Assembly: GCA_036419695.1 (NCBI GenBank)
Contig: CP143946.1
Coordinates: forward strand, 2,660,001-2,724,000
DNA from: [Clostridium] symbiosum
Lineage (GTDB): Bacteria; Bacillota; Clostridia; Lachnospirales; Lachnospiraceae
DNA: 64,000 nucleotides
Reading direction: 5' to 3'
Positions 8,350-16,012 of this stretch are shown piece by piece. Below the pieces are notes generated by a model. It was not told the origin of the DNA. It was given only the letters and a program-made list of their open reading frames with translations, and made no database searches. A program made the position numbers and the translations under genes. How positions within the stretch are numbered: position 1 is the first letter of the stretch; every line of letters begins with the position of its first letter.

Positions 8350-8856
8350 TTAAAAGTGAAGGTTCATTCCGGAGATATTCAGGGAACCGTCGGCTAACAG
8401 TTCTGGAAAATCACCGGATAATTCTACAGTTTCTGGTGTGGCAATAAATATGTAATTGGAAATTTTCTGCAGGTTTCCGTTCATCGAATAAGTGGCTCCC
8501 GACGTGAAATCAATAATTCTCTGAGCCACTTCCATATGGATTCCCTCCATATTCAGCACGACTGCCTTGCCTGCCAGCAGATAATCGCAAATCTCCCTGG
8601 AATCTTCCATGGAGGTAGGTTTAATTAAGGACACTTCCATCCCCCTCCTCATAGGGACTACTTTGCTAGAGGAACGCGAAAGAAAACGGGGTTTCGGCTC
8701 CGGCTCCTCTTCGTAATCATAGTCGTCATCATCTTTTTTATTAAATAACCGCTTTTTGGCAGGTTTTTCATCTTCATAGTCATCATCGATGAAGTAATCG
8801 TCATCGTCTTCTTCTGTTAAACGCATTGTATCCATTAGTTTGTTCAGAATACTCAT
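8350..8856 (-). CDS. sepF: cell division protein SepF
   Basis: A 168-residue FtsZ-ring membrane tether. Residues 1-10 (SILNKLMDTMRL) form the membrane-binding amphipathic helix. Residues about 16-50 are an extremely acidic Asp/Glu-rich linker, and residues about 75-165 form the SepF core, with SMEDSREICDYLLAGKAVVLN and the RIIDFTSGATYSMNG motif. It starts with ATG overlapping the ylmE stop (ATGA). Together with MinCDE elsewhere in the window it points to septum-placement control. Confidence 0.95.
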   Translation of the reverse strand: MSILNKLMDTMRLTEEDDDDYFIDDDYEDEKPAKKRLFNKKDDDDYDYEEEPEPKPRFLSRSSSKVVPMRRGMEVSLIKPTSMEDSREICDYLLAGKAVVLNMEGIHMEVAQRIIDFTSGATYSMNGNLQKISNYIFIATPETVELSGDFPELLADGSLNISGMNLHF

Positions 8857-9557
8857 ACTAAATTCTCTCCTATCTTTGTCCTGGCACCAAAGATCCCAGT
8901 ACCGACTCTAATCATGGTTGCGCCCTCTTCCACTGCTGTCATGTAATCTCCGGTCATTCCCATCGAGAGCACAGCCATACTAACATTATCGACGTTTTTG
9001 CTTTTTATGTCAACATTTAATTGATATAATTTTTGAAAAATATCGCGATTTTCTTCAGAATTTTCAACAAATGGTGCAATTGTCATCAGTCCCTTGATAT
9101 GGACATGGGAAAACCTGGAAATAATGAGAATTGCATCCATCACTTCTTCCATTTTGAATCCATATTTACTCTCTTCTTCCGCGACATTGACCTCCAAAAG
9201 GATATCGACGTCGATGTTCTTTTTAGCCGCCTCTTTTTCAATGTGTTCGGCCAGGTCCACGGAGTCCACGGAATGGATCAGGAATACCTTATCGATAACC
9301 TGGCGGACCTTGTTCTTCTGCAGATGGCCGATCATATGCCAGCGGATGTCATCCGGCAGTAAGGGGGCCTTCTGGAGAATCTCCTGTACCTTGTTTTCAC
9401 CGAAGTCGCGGGCTCCGGCGTCGTAGGCCTCCCGGAGCATCTCCACCGGCTTTGTCTTGCTGACCGCAATCAGGGTCACATCCCCGGAATCTCTGCCGGA
9501 TGCATGGCAGGCAGAAACGATATTTTCTCTTACTTCATTTAAATTATCTTTTATCAT
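8853..9557 (-). CDS. ylmE: YggS/YlmE family PLP homeostasis protein
   Basis: A 234-residue single-domain alanine-racemase-fold protein that binds pyridoxal phosphate without known catalysis and buffers vitamin B6. The PLP lysine is Lys34 in AVSKTKP. Further family motifs are FGENKVQE, WHMIGHLQKNKV and the C-terminal SMGMTGDY with the phosphate-binding VRVGTGIFG. The start is ATG 9557, 7 nt after AAAGGTG; the longer frame upstream has no ribosome site. It is the first gene of the division operon and overlaps sepF by 4 nt. Confidence 0.93.
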   Translation of the reverse strand: MIKDNLNEVRENIVSACHASGRDSGDVTLIAVSKTKPVEMLREAYDAGARDFGENKVQEILQKAPLLPDDIRWHMIGHLQKNKVRQVIDKVFLIHSVDSVDLAEHIEKEAAKKNIDVDILLEVNVAEEESKYGFKMEEVMDAILIISRFSHVHIKGLMTIAPFVENSEENRDIFQKLYQLNVDIKSKNVDNVSMAVLSMGMTGDYMTAVEEGATMIRVGTGIFGARTKIGENLV

Positions 9558-9638
9558 AATGACACACCTTTCCGGAACCATGCCCCTCGTCCGATCCTGA
9601 TGAAACCGCCGATGTAATGGCCTGCGGCCTTCCCGCCG

Positions 9639-11042
9639 CTACTGGTAGATAATCTGGCCTTCCGATACCGTGGACGCATTCAGCACAATATGATCATAGA
9701 CGGAGAGACCGTATTTTGTCCCTTTTTCAATAATATAGTATTCGCCGTTATTAACCAGTTCCGTGACCAGTTTAAAGACAGCGTATCCTTTGTTGATGTT
9801 GTACACGCCTTCCAGGGAGGCCACAGGGCCTAACTGGTAGCGTTCGCTGGAGTCCGGCTTGACAATGTAGTCACCGGCCGTGAAGGGACTGGCGTCCCCT
9901 TTATCCACATAGTAATACTCCTCCGTGGAATTATAGATGGAGGCAGGGGTAAACACAATGGAAGGTTCCCCCGACTCGGAGTATACTTCTTTTAAAAATC
10001 CCGATTCCGACATCGTGGCGTCTCCGCCCTGAGTCAGGTAGTCCACCGGCACCGTAAAGAATTCTTTTGTTGTAACCGCCGACACGGGAATCTTGAGTCC
10101 CGTCGCTTCATCCGACACGATCTCAAAGTCCATGAAACGATCCGAAGCAAACTGGATCATGAATTTGTCAAAATCCAGTTTTCCATAGGGCTTTCCATCG
10201 CTTCCTGTTATCTGGCTGTAGGAACCGCGGAGTGTTAAATCGGTTCCGGACGGTTTAATCTGAAGCGTCTTCCGTTCCGCATACGAAGCCTGGTCATCCT
10301 CGGTCAGAGGAAACACAACGGACCAGTTTTCCGACGTGATCAGCTTGTATACGGCCGTCCCGTTTTCGATCAGATCCCCCGCTTTTCCGGTTCCTCTTTT
10401 ATAGAGGGAACGGTCAAAAGAGGTCTCTGAAATATCGGCAGGAGTCATATTTTCATAGGAATCAATTGCATAGGAGACAATTCCCGGCTGATCCGCATAG
10501 ACCTGCTGATAATTGATTCCCTTCTCCTTCAAAAGCTCGTCCATGCCGTCGAGGGCATTAAAATTCATATACTCCGCCACCGAAGCCTGAAGCGAATATT
10601 TCTCATCGTAGACGGCGCCGAAACGCATGTCGTTGTATGAGAGGCAAAAAGAACTGAGCTGTTTCTTTAGCTCAGAAAGATTCTCATCGGACAGAGGAGC
10701 CGCGTTCGCCTGGTTCTCTTCCAGGAATTTGCCGAGCTGGCCCGTCTCGTCCAGGGAATAGACGCGGGCGCCTGCGGCAGCCCTCTTGCCTTCCCTTATG
10801 TAATAGTTGACAAAGCCTGTCCTGTCGGCCTGTCTCACTGTCTCTTCCCTCAGAATAATGCCGGTATGGCTCTTATCATTTACAATGCTGCCTTCCACCA
10901 CTTCGTAGAACTGTATCTTGTCCCGGCGGATATACGTGTAAACACTGAAAGAAAGATAAACGAATATCATGGCAAAAATGATCATGCCGACGTTTATGTT
11001 CAGTGGTTTTTTATAGCGAATAACTTTTTTGTTTTTAGCCAT
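9639..11042 (-). CDS. HlyD-like membrane-anchored adaptor protein
   Basis: A 467-residue protein with a basic cytosolic N-terminus, one transmembrane segment (about residues 18-40), and a large extracytoplasmic part resembling the HlyD/membrane-fusion adaptor domain. That region has a biotinyl-lipoyl-like strand pair around GSIVNDKSHTGIILREE and a helical hairpin near residues 110-150. Such proteins usually accompany export pumps, but no ABC or RND partner is adjacent. The position next to the sepF operon suggests a role linked to division or envelope. The start is ATG 11042 after AAAGGAGAACGGG (long spacing, 14 nt). A promoter lies at 11071-11099. Confidence 0.7.
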   Translation of the reverse strand: MAKNKKVIRYKKPLNINVGMIIFAMIFVYLSFSVYTYIRRDKIQFYEVVEGSIVNDKSHTGIILREETVRQADRTGFVNYYIREGKRAAAGARVYSLDETGQLGKFLEENQANAAPLSDENLSELKKQLSSFCLSYNDMRFGAVYDEKYSLQASVAEYMNFNALDGMDELLKEKGINYQQVYADQPGIVSYAIDSYENMTPADISETSFDRSLYKRGTGKAGDLIENGTAVYKLITSENWSVVFPLTEDDQASYAERKTLQIKPSGTDLTLRGSYSQITGSDGKPYGKLDFDKFMIQFASDRFMDFEIVSDEATGLKIPVSAVTTKEFFTVPVDYLTQGGDATMSESGFLKEVYSESGEPSIVFTPASIYNSTEEYYYVDKGDASPFTAGDYIVKPDSSERYQLGPVASLEGVYNINKGYAVFKLVTELVNNGEYYIIEKGTKYGLSVYDHIVLNASTVSEGQIIYQ

Positions 11043-11070
11043 GACGAAATCCCGTTCTCCTTTCCTTAGT

Positions 11071-11099
11071 ATTATAAAAGCAATTGTCAAAAAATTCAA
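11071..11099 (-). promoter_or_regulatory. sigma-A-type promoter for the HlyD-like gene
   Basis: TATAAT (minus, 11076-11071) is separated by exactly 17 bp from TTGAAT (minus, 11099-11094). It lies about 30 nt upstream of the ATG and immediately after the terminator of the preceding gene. Confidence 0.8.
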
Positions 11100-11100
11100 G

Positions 11101-11139
11101 CAAAAGAAAGAGCGCTGCGGCCGCAGCACTCTTTCTTTC
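11101..11139 (-). terminator. rho-independent terminator of the small P-loop gene
   Basis: A 16-bp stem with one mismatch: AAAGAAAGAGCGCTGC (11103-11118) pairs with GCAGCACTCTTTCTTT (11123-11138) around a GGCC loop. The minus-strand 3' side continues T-rich. It lies 17 nt after the stop of the 139-residue P-loop protein. Confidence 0.82.
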
Positions 11140-11155
11140 GTAGGTTATGTACCAT

Positions 11156-11575
11156 TTATAAGGAAACAACTACATTTGGTCTTGCGCATTCAGGCAACAT
11201 ATCTGCATCCATGGAAATACTGAGAACAAATGTAACGTTATATTTTTCACTGATAGATTCCAGTTCTTTATAGGTCGTTTCAATGCTTTCACCTTCCAGG
11301 CAGGCCAGTTTGAGGAAGCTGTCTAAATACATCTGCTCCAGGTCATGATCCTGGCAGATAATTCCACAAAGAAAACCAACAAACGCTTCGCTGGAGTGAA
11401 TCGGATATTCGTTTACATTGATAAGACGAACCTTGTTATTCAACTCATACATGTGTTTGGCACTTTTGTCAAGATAAACGATCGAACCCTTGGATTCTTT
11501 TACTGCTGTATTCGCCATGTCCAGTAAATACTTAGTCTTTCCTTTTCCCTTATTTCCCGCAATAATCTGAACCAT
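11156..11575 (-). CDS. small P-loop NTPase-like protein, function unknown
   Basis: A 139-residue soluble protein. A Walker A loop GNKGKGKT occupies residues 7-14 straight after the first beta strand. IVYLDKS near residue 32 and TFVLSIS near residue 115 look like the core strands of a P-loop fold. It is too short to be a complete ABC or AAA domain. Similar short proteins are common in Lachnospiraceae as conserved hypotheticals. The ATG follows a strong AAGGAGGAG. It has its own promoter (11636-11664) and terminator, so it is a single-gene unit. I do not know its role. Confidence 0.7.
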   Translation of the reverse strand: MVQIIAGNKGKGKTKYLLDMANTAVKESKGSIVYLDKSAKHMYELNNKVRLINVNEYPIHSSEAFVGFLCGIICQDHDLEQMYLDSFLKLACLEGESIETTYKELESISEKYNVTFVLSISMDADMLPECARPNVVVSL

Positions 11576-11635
11576 AACAATCTCCTCCTTGGATTTTTAT
11601 TTAAGTTGTATAAAAAGTCATTTAATCTATAAATA

Positions 11636-11664
11636 ATTATAGTATAAATTCATAAAAAGCGCAA
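11636..11664 (-). promoter_or_regulatory. sigma-A-type promoter for the small P-loop gene
   Basis: TATAAT (minus, 11641-11636) with TTGCGC (minus, 11664-11659) at 17-bp spacing. It is about 60 nt upstream of the ATG in an AT-rich leader and overlaps the last bases before the D,D-carboxypeptidase stop at 11668. Confidence 0.7.
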
Positions 11665-11667
11665 TCA

Positions 11668-12636
11668 CTAATTGACAATTTTAGAAATTATATTTGTCAT
11701 ATTATCATAGAGTGAAGGACGGCTGTCTGATTTAAGAACTACGGAAATATATTCTTTATCCTGGCTGTCTCCGGAAGCCATAACGAGGCAGTATCCGGCT
11801 GCCTGGGTCGTGCCGGTTTTCCCTCCGAGAACCGTAACTCCGGCCGGTGTTTCGCGATCGCCTTTCTGATACCAGTTGCCGACGGTCCAGGTCTTTGAGA
11901 CAGCCTCGCCTGCGCCGTTCTGGTAATTGGCCGTATAGGAATCGGCGGCTATTATCTGTCTGAAAAGCGGCTGTTTCATCGCTTCATTGAACATCAGATA
12001 GAGATCGTATGCCGTCGTATAATGATTCTCATCCGTAAGACCGCTGGGGTTCATAAAATGGGTTCCGGTGGCTCCCAGTTCCCTGGCCCGGGCATTCATT
12101 CTTTCTGCAAATGCATCAATACTGCCATACATGTGTACGGCTATGGCGTTGGCGGCATCGTTTCCCGACGGCATCATCAGGCCGTAGAGAAGATCCTCCA
12201 TGGTAATGACGTCTCCCGGCTTGATTCCGCAGAGAGAAGCGCCTGCCTCGGTAATAACCGCATCCTGGGTTACAGTCACCTGATCCGTGAGCGTCCCCTC
12301 TTCTATCGCGAGGATGGCCGTCATGATTTTGGTGGTGCTGGCCGGGTAAAGTTTTTCAAATACATTCTTGCTGTAGATAACGGAACTGTCACTTGTATTA
12401 AAGAGGGCTCCCGCCTCCGCCGTCATGGACGTGTCACCGTCCTGCACATCGCCTGTGACCACACAGAGGTTCTCTGCAAACAGAGGTGCCAGTTCGTTGC
12501 CGCCATGGGTAGACATCGCCTGCGAACGCTCTTCAAACACATATGCTTCTTCTAGTCCGCCCTTTTTCCCGCAGCCCGAAATGGTAAATGCCGATGCTGC
12601 AAGTATAAGAGAAAACTGTATAATTATACGTTTCAA
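11668..12636 (-). CDS. D-alanyl-D-alanine carboxypeptidase, predicted lipoprotein
   Basis: A 322-residue penicillin-binding enzyme of the S11 family that trims the terminal D-Ala from peptidoglycan stem peptides. The active-site triads are SxxK at Ser100 (STTK), SGN in PSGNDAANA, and KTG in GGKTGTT. The start is TTG 12636, 5 nt after AGGGGTG. The longer upstream frame overlaps mgsA and lacks a ribosome site. From this start the N-terminus is a classic lipoprotein signal (KR, hydrophobic stretch, TISGC with Cys22), so the enzyme is probably lipid-anchored rather than held by the C-terminal helix usual for DacA/DacF. It lies directly behind mgsA in the cell-shape cluster. Confidence 0.9.
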   Translation of the reverse strand: MKRIIIQFSLILAASAFTISGCGKKGGLEEAYVFEERSQAMSTHGGNELAPLFAENLCVVTGDVQDGDTSMTAEAGALFNTSDSSVIYSKNVFEKLYPASTTKIMTAILAIEEGTLTDQVTVTQDAVITEAGASLCGIKPGDVITMEDLLYGLMMPSGNDAANAIAVHMYGSIDAFAERMNARARELGATGTHFMNPSGLTDENHYTTAYDLYLMFNEAMKQPLFRQIIAADSYTANYQNGAGEAVSKTWTVGNWYQKGDRETPAGVTVLGGKTGTTQAAGYCLVMASGDSQDKEYISVVLKSDSRPSLYDNMTNIISKIVN

Positions 12637-12646
12637 TATCGCACCC

Positions 12647-13042
12647 CTATTTATACATCTCACGCCATTCCATATCACCGCGGTCCAGAGATTTGATAAG
12701 AAGCTCTGCTGTGGCGAGATTGGTGGCCAGAGGTATATTGTGCATGTCACAGAGACGGATTACGATATTGGCATCCGGTTCATGTGATTTTGGCGCCAGA
12801 GGTTCTCTTAAAAAGATCACCAGATCGATCTCATTGTGCTCAATCTGTGCTCCGAGTTGTGAATCTCCTCCGAGATGTCCGGGAAGATACTTGTGGATGT
12901 TCAGATTGGTGACCTCCTCAATCAGCCTGCCCGTTGTGCCTGTAGCAGAGAGGGAATGTTTGGATAGAATTCCCTTATAAGCGATGCAGAAATTCTGCAT
13001 CAGTTTTTTCTTTGAATCATGTGCAATTAACCCTATATTCAT
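12647..13042 (-). CDS. mgsA: methylglyoxal synthase
   Basis: A 131-residue enzyme converting dihydroxyacetone phosphate to methylglyoxal, a bypass of lower glycolysis. Motifs: IGLIAHDSKK at the N-terminus, the phosphate-binding TGTTGRLI, GHLGGDSQLGAQI with the catalytic aspartate, and PKSHEPD. Length is normal. The start is ATG 13042 after AAGGAGG; a TTG two codons upstream lies too close to the ribosome site. It follows rodA by 15 nt in the cell-shape cluster, a linkage also seen in other Clostridia. Confidence 0.96.
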   Translation of the reverse strand: MNIGLIAHDSKKKLMQNFCIAYKGILSKHSLSATGTTGRLIEEVTNLNIHKYLPGHLGGDSQLGAQIEHNEIDLVIFLREPLAPKSHEPDANIVIRLCDMHNIPLATNLATAELLIKSLDRGDMEWREMYK

Positions 13043-13057
13043 CGACAACCTGCCTCC

Positions 13058-14182
13058 TTAATGATTGCTGCTTTTTCTTTGAAGTCCGATATTTAAGACA
13101 ATGCCCATACCGATAAACATGCTGAGAAGCGAACTGATGCCGGAGCTGATAAATGGCAGCGGCAAGCCCGTATTCGGGAAGATTCCCGTGGCAACGGCTA
13201 TATTGGCGAAACTCTGAAAAGCAAGCAGAGACGCCATACCGGTACAGATCAGTTTTCCTGCCGTATCCTTTGCGCGGCTGGCAATGAAAATACATTCATA
13301 GACCAGCAGAGCATAGATCAAAATTACGATAACGCAGCGGATAAAACCAAGTTCCTCCCCGATTACCGCAAAAATGAAGTCTGTCTGTTCCTCAGAGAGG
13401 AAATTTCCGTTTTTAACGGAGCTTAAGGTGTTGTTAAACAATCCTTTTCCGTTAAGCTGCCCTGAACCGATGGCCATGATTGAGTTATCCTGCTGACGGT
13501 TCAAGTCGGCATACTGGCTGTCACTGTGAAATATTTTGGCCAGTATCCGTTTGGCCTGATATTTTTGCAGGAACGGCACCAGATCAAACAGCGCCAGATA
13601 AAGACTGAGCGCCGTAAGCGGTATTCCGGCAGCCATAACTCCCAAAATCCACTTATAACTGAGTCCTGCGGCATATACAATGCAGACAAGCGTAAAAGCA
13701 ATGACAATCGTGGTGGACAGGTTCGGCTGCATATAGACCAGTCCCAGAGGAACGGCGCACAGTAACGCCGCTGTTCCAAGCACGGACGGCTTATTGATCC
13801 TTTCCTGGTTTTTCGCTAAAAACCAGGAAAGGATCACAATCAGGCCTATTTTAACAAATTCAGAAGGCTGAATCTGTATACTTCCGATTTTCAGCCATCT
13901 GGTCGCTCCTTTTGTATTTTTCCCGAGTAAGTGTACCGCAACCAGCAGTCCGACACAGCCCAGATAAATCAGCGTGCTGAATTTGAAATACTTGTGGTAG
14001 TCAATCAGGGAGACGATCACGCACACAATCAGCGCAACCACCACTCCGACGATCTGCTTCATTACGGTTCCCCGGTCCATTCCGCTCGCGCTGCCTACAA
14101 CCAGAACACCGAGTGTACTGAGAGCCAGCATATATAAAATGATGCGGAAGTTGTAATTTTTAAAATTGTAATCGAATATCAT
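13058..14182 (-). CDS. rodA: RodA-type SEDS peptidoglycan glycosyltransferase
   Basis: A 374-residue polytopic protein with about ten transmembrane segments, of the SEDS family that polymerises lipid II glycan strands. Visible hallmarks are TRWLKIGSIQIQPSEFVKIG (the central conserved loop), the FIFAVIGEELGF region with the catalytic-loop Asp/Glu context, and the C-terminal GLPLPFISSGISSL. The call RodA rather than FtsW or SpoVE rests on context: its likely partner transpeptidase mrdA and the mreC/mreD genes lie upstream. The ATG overlaps the minE stop by 4 nt. Confidence 0.88.
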   Translation of the reverse strand: MIFDYNFKNYNFRIILYMLALSTLGVLVVGSASGMDRGTVMKQIVGVVVALIVCVIVSLIDYHKYFKFSTLIYLGCVGLLVAVHLLGKNTKGATRWLKIGSIQIQPSEFVKIGLIVILSWFLAKNQERINKPSVLGTAALLCAVPLGLVYMQPNLSTTIVIAFTLVCIVYAAGLSYKWILGVMAAGIPLTALSLYLALFDLVPFLQKYQAKRILAKIFHSDSQYADLNRQQDNSIMAIGSGQLNGKGLFNNTLSSVKNGNFLSEEQTDFIFAVIGEELGFIRCVIVILIYALLVYECIFIASRAKDTAGKLICTGMASLLAFQSFANIAVATGIFPNTGLPLPFISSGISSLLSMFIGMGIVLNIGLQRKSSNH

Positions 14183-14466
14183 GCTGTAAATGGCCCCTTA
14201 TTCTGTAAGTCGCGAATCGGTATGCTGGCATACAGCGCAGGTACTTTTCCCTTGTATTCATCAGACGCACTTCTGATGACGCATACGGTGAGATCGTTTG
14301 TATCCACTTCCATATACCTGGAGACGGCGTGTATAAAGTCGTTCCTTATCATCTCCAGCAGTTCCGGCGAGCAGCCTGCCCGATCAGAAACCAGCAACAG
14401 TTTTAGGCGCTGCCTTGCGATTTCGCCTGAATTCTTCCGGCCAAACAGCTCCACTAAATGCATCAT
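14179..14466 (-). CDS. minE: cell division topological specificity factor MinE
   Basis: A 95-residue protein that stimulates MinD ATPase and drives its oscillation, keeping MinC away from midcell. The stretch IARQRLKLLLVSDRAGCSPELL matches the MinD-binding helix/strand of MinE, and a C-terminal dimerisation domain follows. The ATG follows GGGAGGG. Presence of MinE means the Min system is of the oscillating type, not the DivIVA/MinJ type of Bacillus. It is 12 nt behind minD. Confidence 0.93.
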   Translation of the reverse strand: MMHLVELFGRKNSGEIARQRLKLLLVSDRAGCSPELLEMIRNDFIHAVSRYMEVDTNDLTVCVIRSASDEYKGKVPALYASIPIRDLQNKGPFTA

Positions 14467-14478
14467 ACAGTCCCTCCC

Positions 14479-15270
14479 TTATGCCCGCTTCAGCAGACAG
14501 GTTATTCTGGACCATATATTCCGGCTGTTTTCCAGATTCATAAACGGCACCGATTCACCAAGTATTCTTTTGCATATGTTCAGATAGGCCTGTCCGGCAT
14601 ATCCGTTCATTCCCACGAGGGGCTCGCCCTGGTTGGTGGAAACGACGATGTCCTCATCATCCGGTACCGTGCCGATGACAGGGATGGAAAGGATATCCAT
14701 CACATCATCCACCGACATCATATCACCGCGGTGCACCATATCCATCCGTATCCTGTTGATGATCAGTTCAATACGTTTGGTGGCGTCTGCCTCAAGAAGA
14801 CCGATGATGCGGTCTGCATCGCGGATGGCGGAAACCTCCGGGGTTGTGACGACAAGTGCTCTGTCTGCTCCGGCTACGGCGTTCTTAAAACCCTGTTCAA
14901 TGCCGGCCGGGCAATCTAATAGTATGTAGTCAAAATCTTCTCTCAGGTACTCTACTAACTTTACCATCTGCGACGGGTTGACGGACGACTTGTCCCTCGT
15001 CTGCGCGGACGGCAGTAAAAACAGGTTAGGATATCTTTTGTCTCTAATAAGCGCCTGCTTCATGCGACAATTACCTTCCACTACGTCTACCAGATTATAA
15101 ACAATCCGGTTTTCCAGCCCCATGACCACGTCCAGATTTCTGAGCCCGATATCTGTATCGATTAATACGACTCTCTTTCCGAGCATGGCAAGGCCGGTTC
15201 CGACATTCGCGGAAGTCGTTGTCTTGCCGACGCCTCCTTTTCCGGAAGTAACAACAATGACTTCACTCAT
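14479..15270 (-). CDS. minD: septum site-determining ATPase MinD
   Basis: A 263-residue ParA-type ATPase that positions the MinC division inhibitor on the membrane. The deviant Walker A GKGGVGKT occupies residues 10-17, the switch region holds DTDIGLRNLD, and DYILLDCPAG is Walker B. The C-terminus (about 250-263) is a short basic/hydrophobic helix fit for membrane targeting. SD AGGAGG precedes the ATG. It lies between minC and minE in one operon. Confidence 0.96.
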   Translation of the reverse strand: MSEVIVVTSGKGGVGKTTTSANVGTGLAMLGKRVVLIDTDIGLRNLDVVMGLENRIVYNLVDVVEGNCRMKQALIRDKRYPNLFLLPSAQTRDKSSVNPSQMVKLVEYLREDFDYILLDCPAGIEQGFKNAVAGADRALVVTTPEVSAIRDADRIIGLLEADATKRIELIINRIRMDMVHRGDMMSVDDVMDILSIPVIGTVPDDEDIVVSTNQGEPLVGMNGYAGQAYLNICKRILGESVPFMNLENSRNIWSRITCLLKRA

Positions 15271-15335
15271 TTGAACATCCTCCTGTATTCAGTTTACCCT
15301 TTTATTCTACTCTAAAATCAGAAATAATTCCACTA

Positions 15336-15998
15336 TTAAATAAAATTTAAATAATTTAAAAAACTCTTCTTAATTGGCCGGACCACCAGGCCGTCCTCTT
15401 CTGCGGAAACAACCATAGGGCCTCTGCCCAGACGTTTTCCTTTCTCTTCCGCCCTGGTACTGAAATCACCGATGCGAAGCTGTACGGGCGCCAGGTCGAA
15501 GGCGACAATCACGGCTCCGCCGCCTGCGGCCCCTGCGTGGACGGTGCCGTTCACCGCGCCGAGCACTATGACATTGCCCTTTGCGATAACGCGGGCGCCC
15601 TGCCCGACGTCGCCGATAATCACAATGCTGGCCTCCGACTCCAGGACATCGCCTCTGTGGAGGCTGCCCTTATAAAACTGGCCGGTCTGGGATGAAAGTT
15701 CCATCAGACGCTCCGTCAGGGCCTTCTCACATCTGGCGATGCGGTTGGCATCGGTGTCCAGAATACAGAGAATATCAATCTGTGAATTGGCCGTGATGGC
15801 GTCCACAATCTGAAATTCCTCAGCAGGTGTAAGTGTACGTCCTTCCAGAGTCAGCGTCATCTGTATCGAACCCCAGAATCTGGAACTCTCCCTGAACTTT
15901 TTTCCTATGTCTTCAATCAGTTGTTCAAAGGGGACGTCAGGATTCAGTATTACAGTCATACCGGCCTTGCTTCCTTTGATCACTACTGAGCTTTGCAT
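15336..15998 (-). CDS. minC: septum site-determining protein MinC
   Basis: A 220-residue FtsZ-assembly inhibitor. The N-terminal domain (to about residue 100) starts SSVVIKGSKAGMTVILN. The C-terminal right-handed beta-helix (about 110-205) has the repeated glycine pattern of MinC (RGDVLESEASIVIIGDVGQGA, then GNVIVLGAVNGTVHAGAAG) that binds MinD. SD AGGTGAG precedes the ATG. It lies 14 nt behind mrdA, so wall elongation and Min genes appear cotranscribed. Confidence 0.95.
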   Translation of the reverse strand: MQSSVVIKGSKAGMTVILNPDVPFEQLIEDIGKKFRESSRFWGSIQMTLTLEGRTLTPAEEFQIVDAITANSQIDILCILDTDANRIARCEKALTERLMELSSQTGQFYKGSLHRGDVLESEASIVIIGDVGQGARVIAKGNVIVLGAVNGTVHAGAAGGGAVIVAFDLAPVQLRIGDFSTRAEEKGKRLGRGPMVVSAEEDGLVVRPIKKSFLNYLNFI

Positions 15999-16012
15999 GA
16001 AACACTCACCTC

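Noticed and set aside
12637..12750. Longer N-terminus for the D,D-carboxypeptidase starting at 12750
   Set aside because: It overlaps mgsA, lacks a ribosome site and would bury the lipoprotein signal; TTG 12636 fits better.
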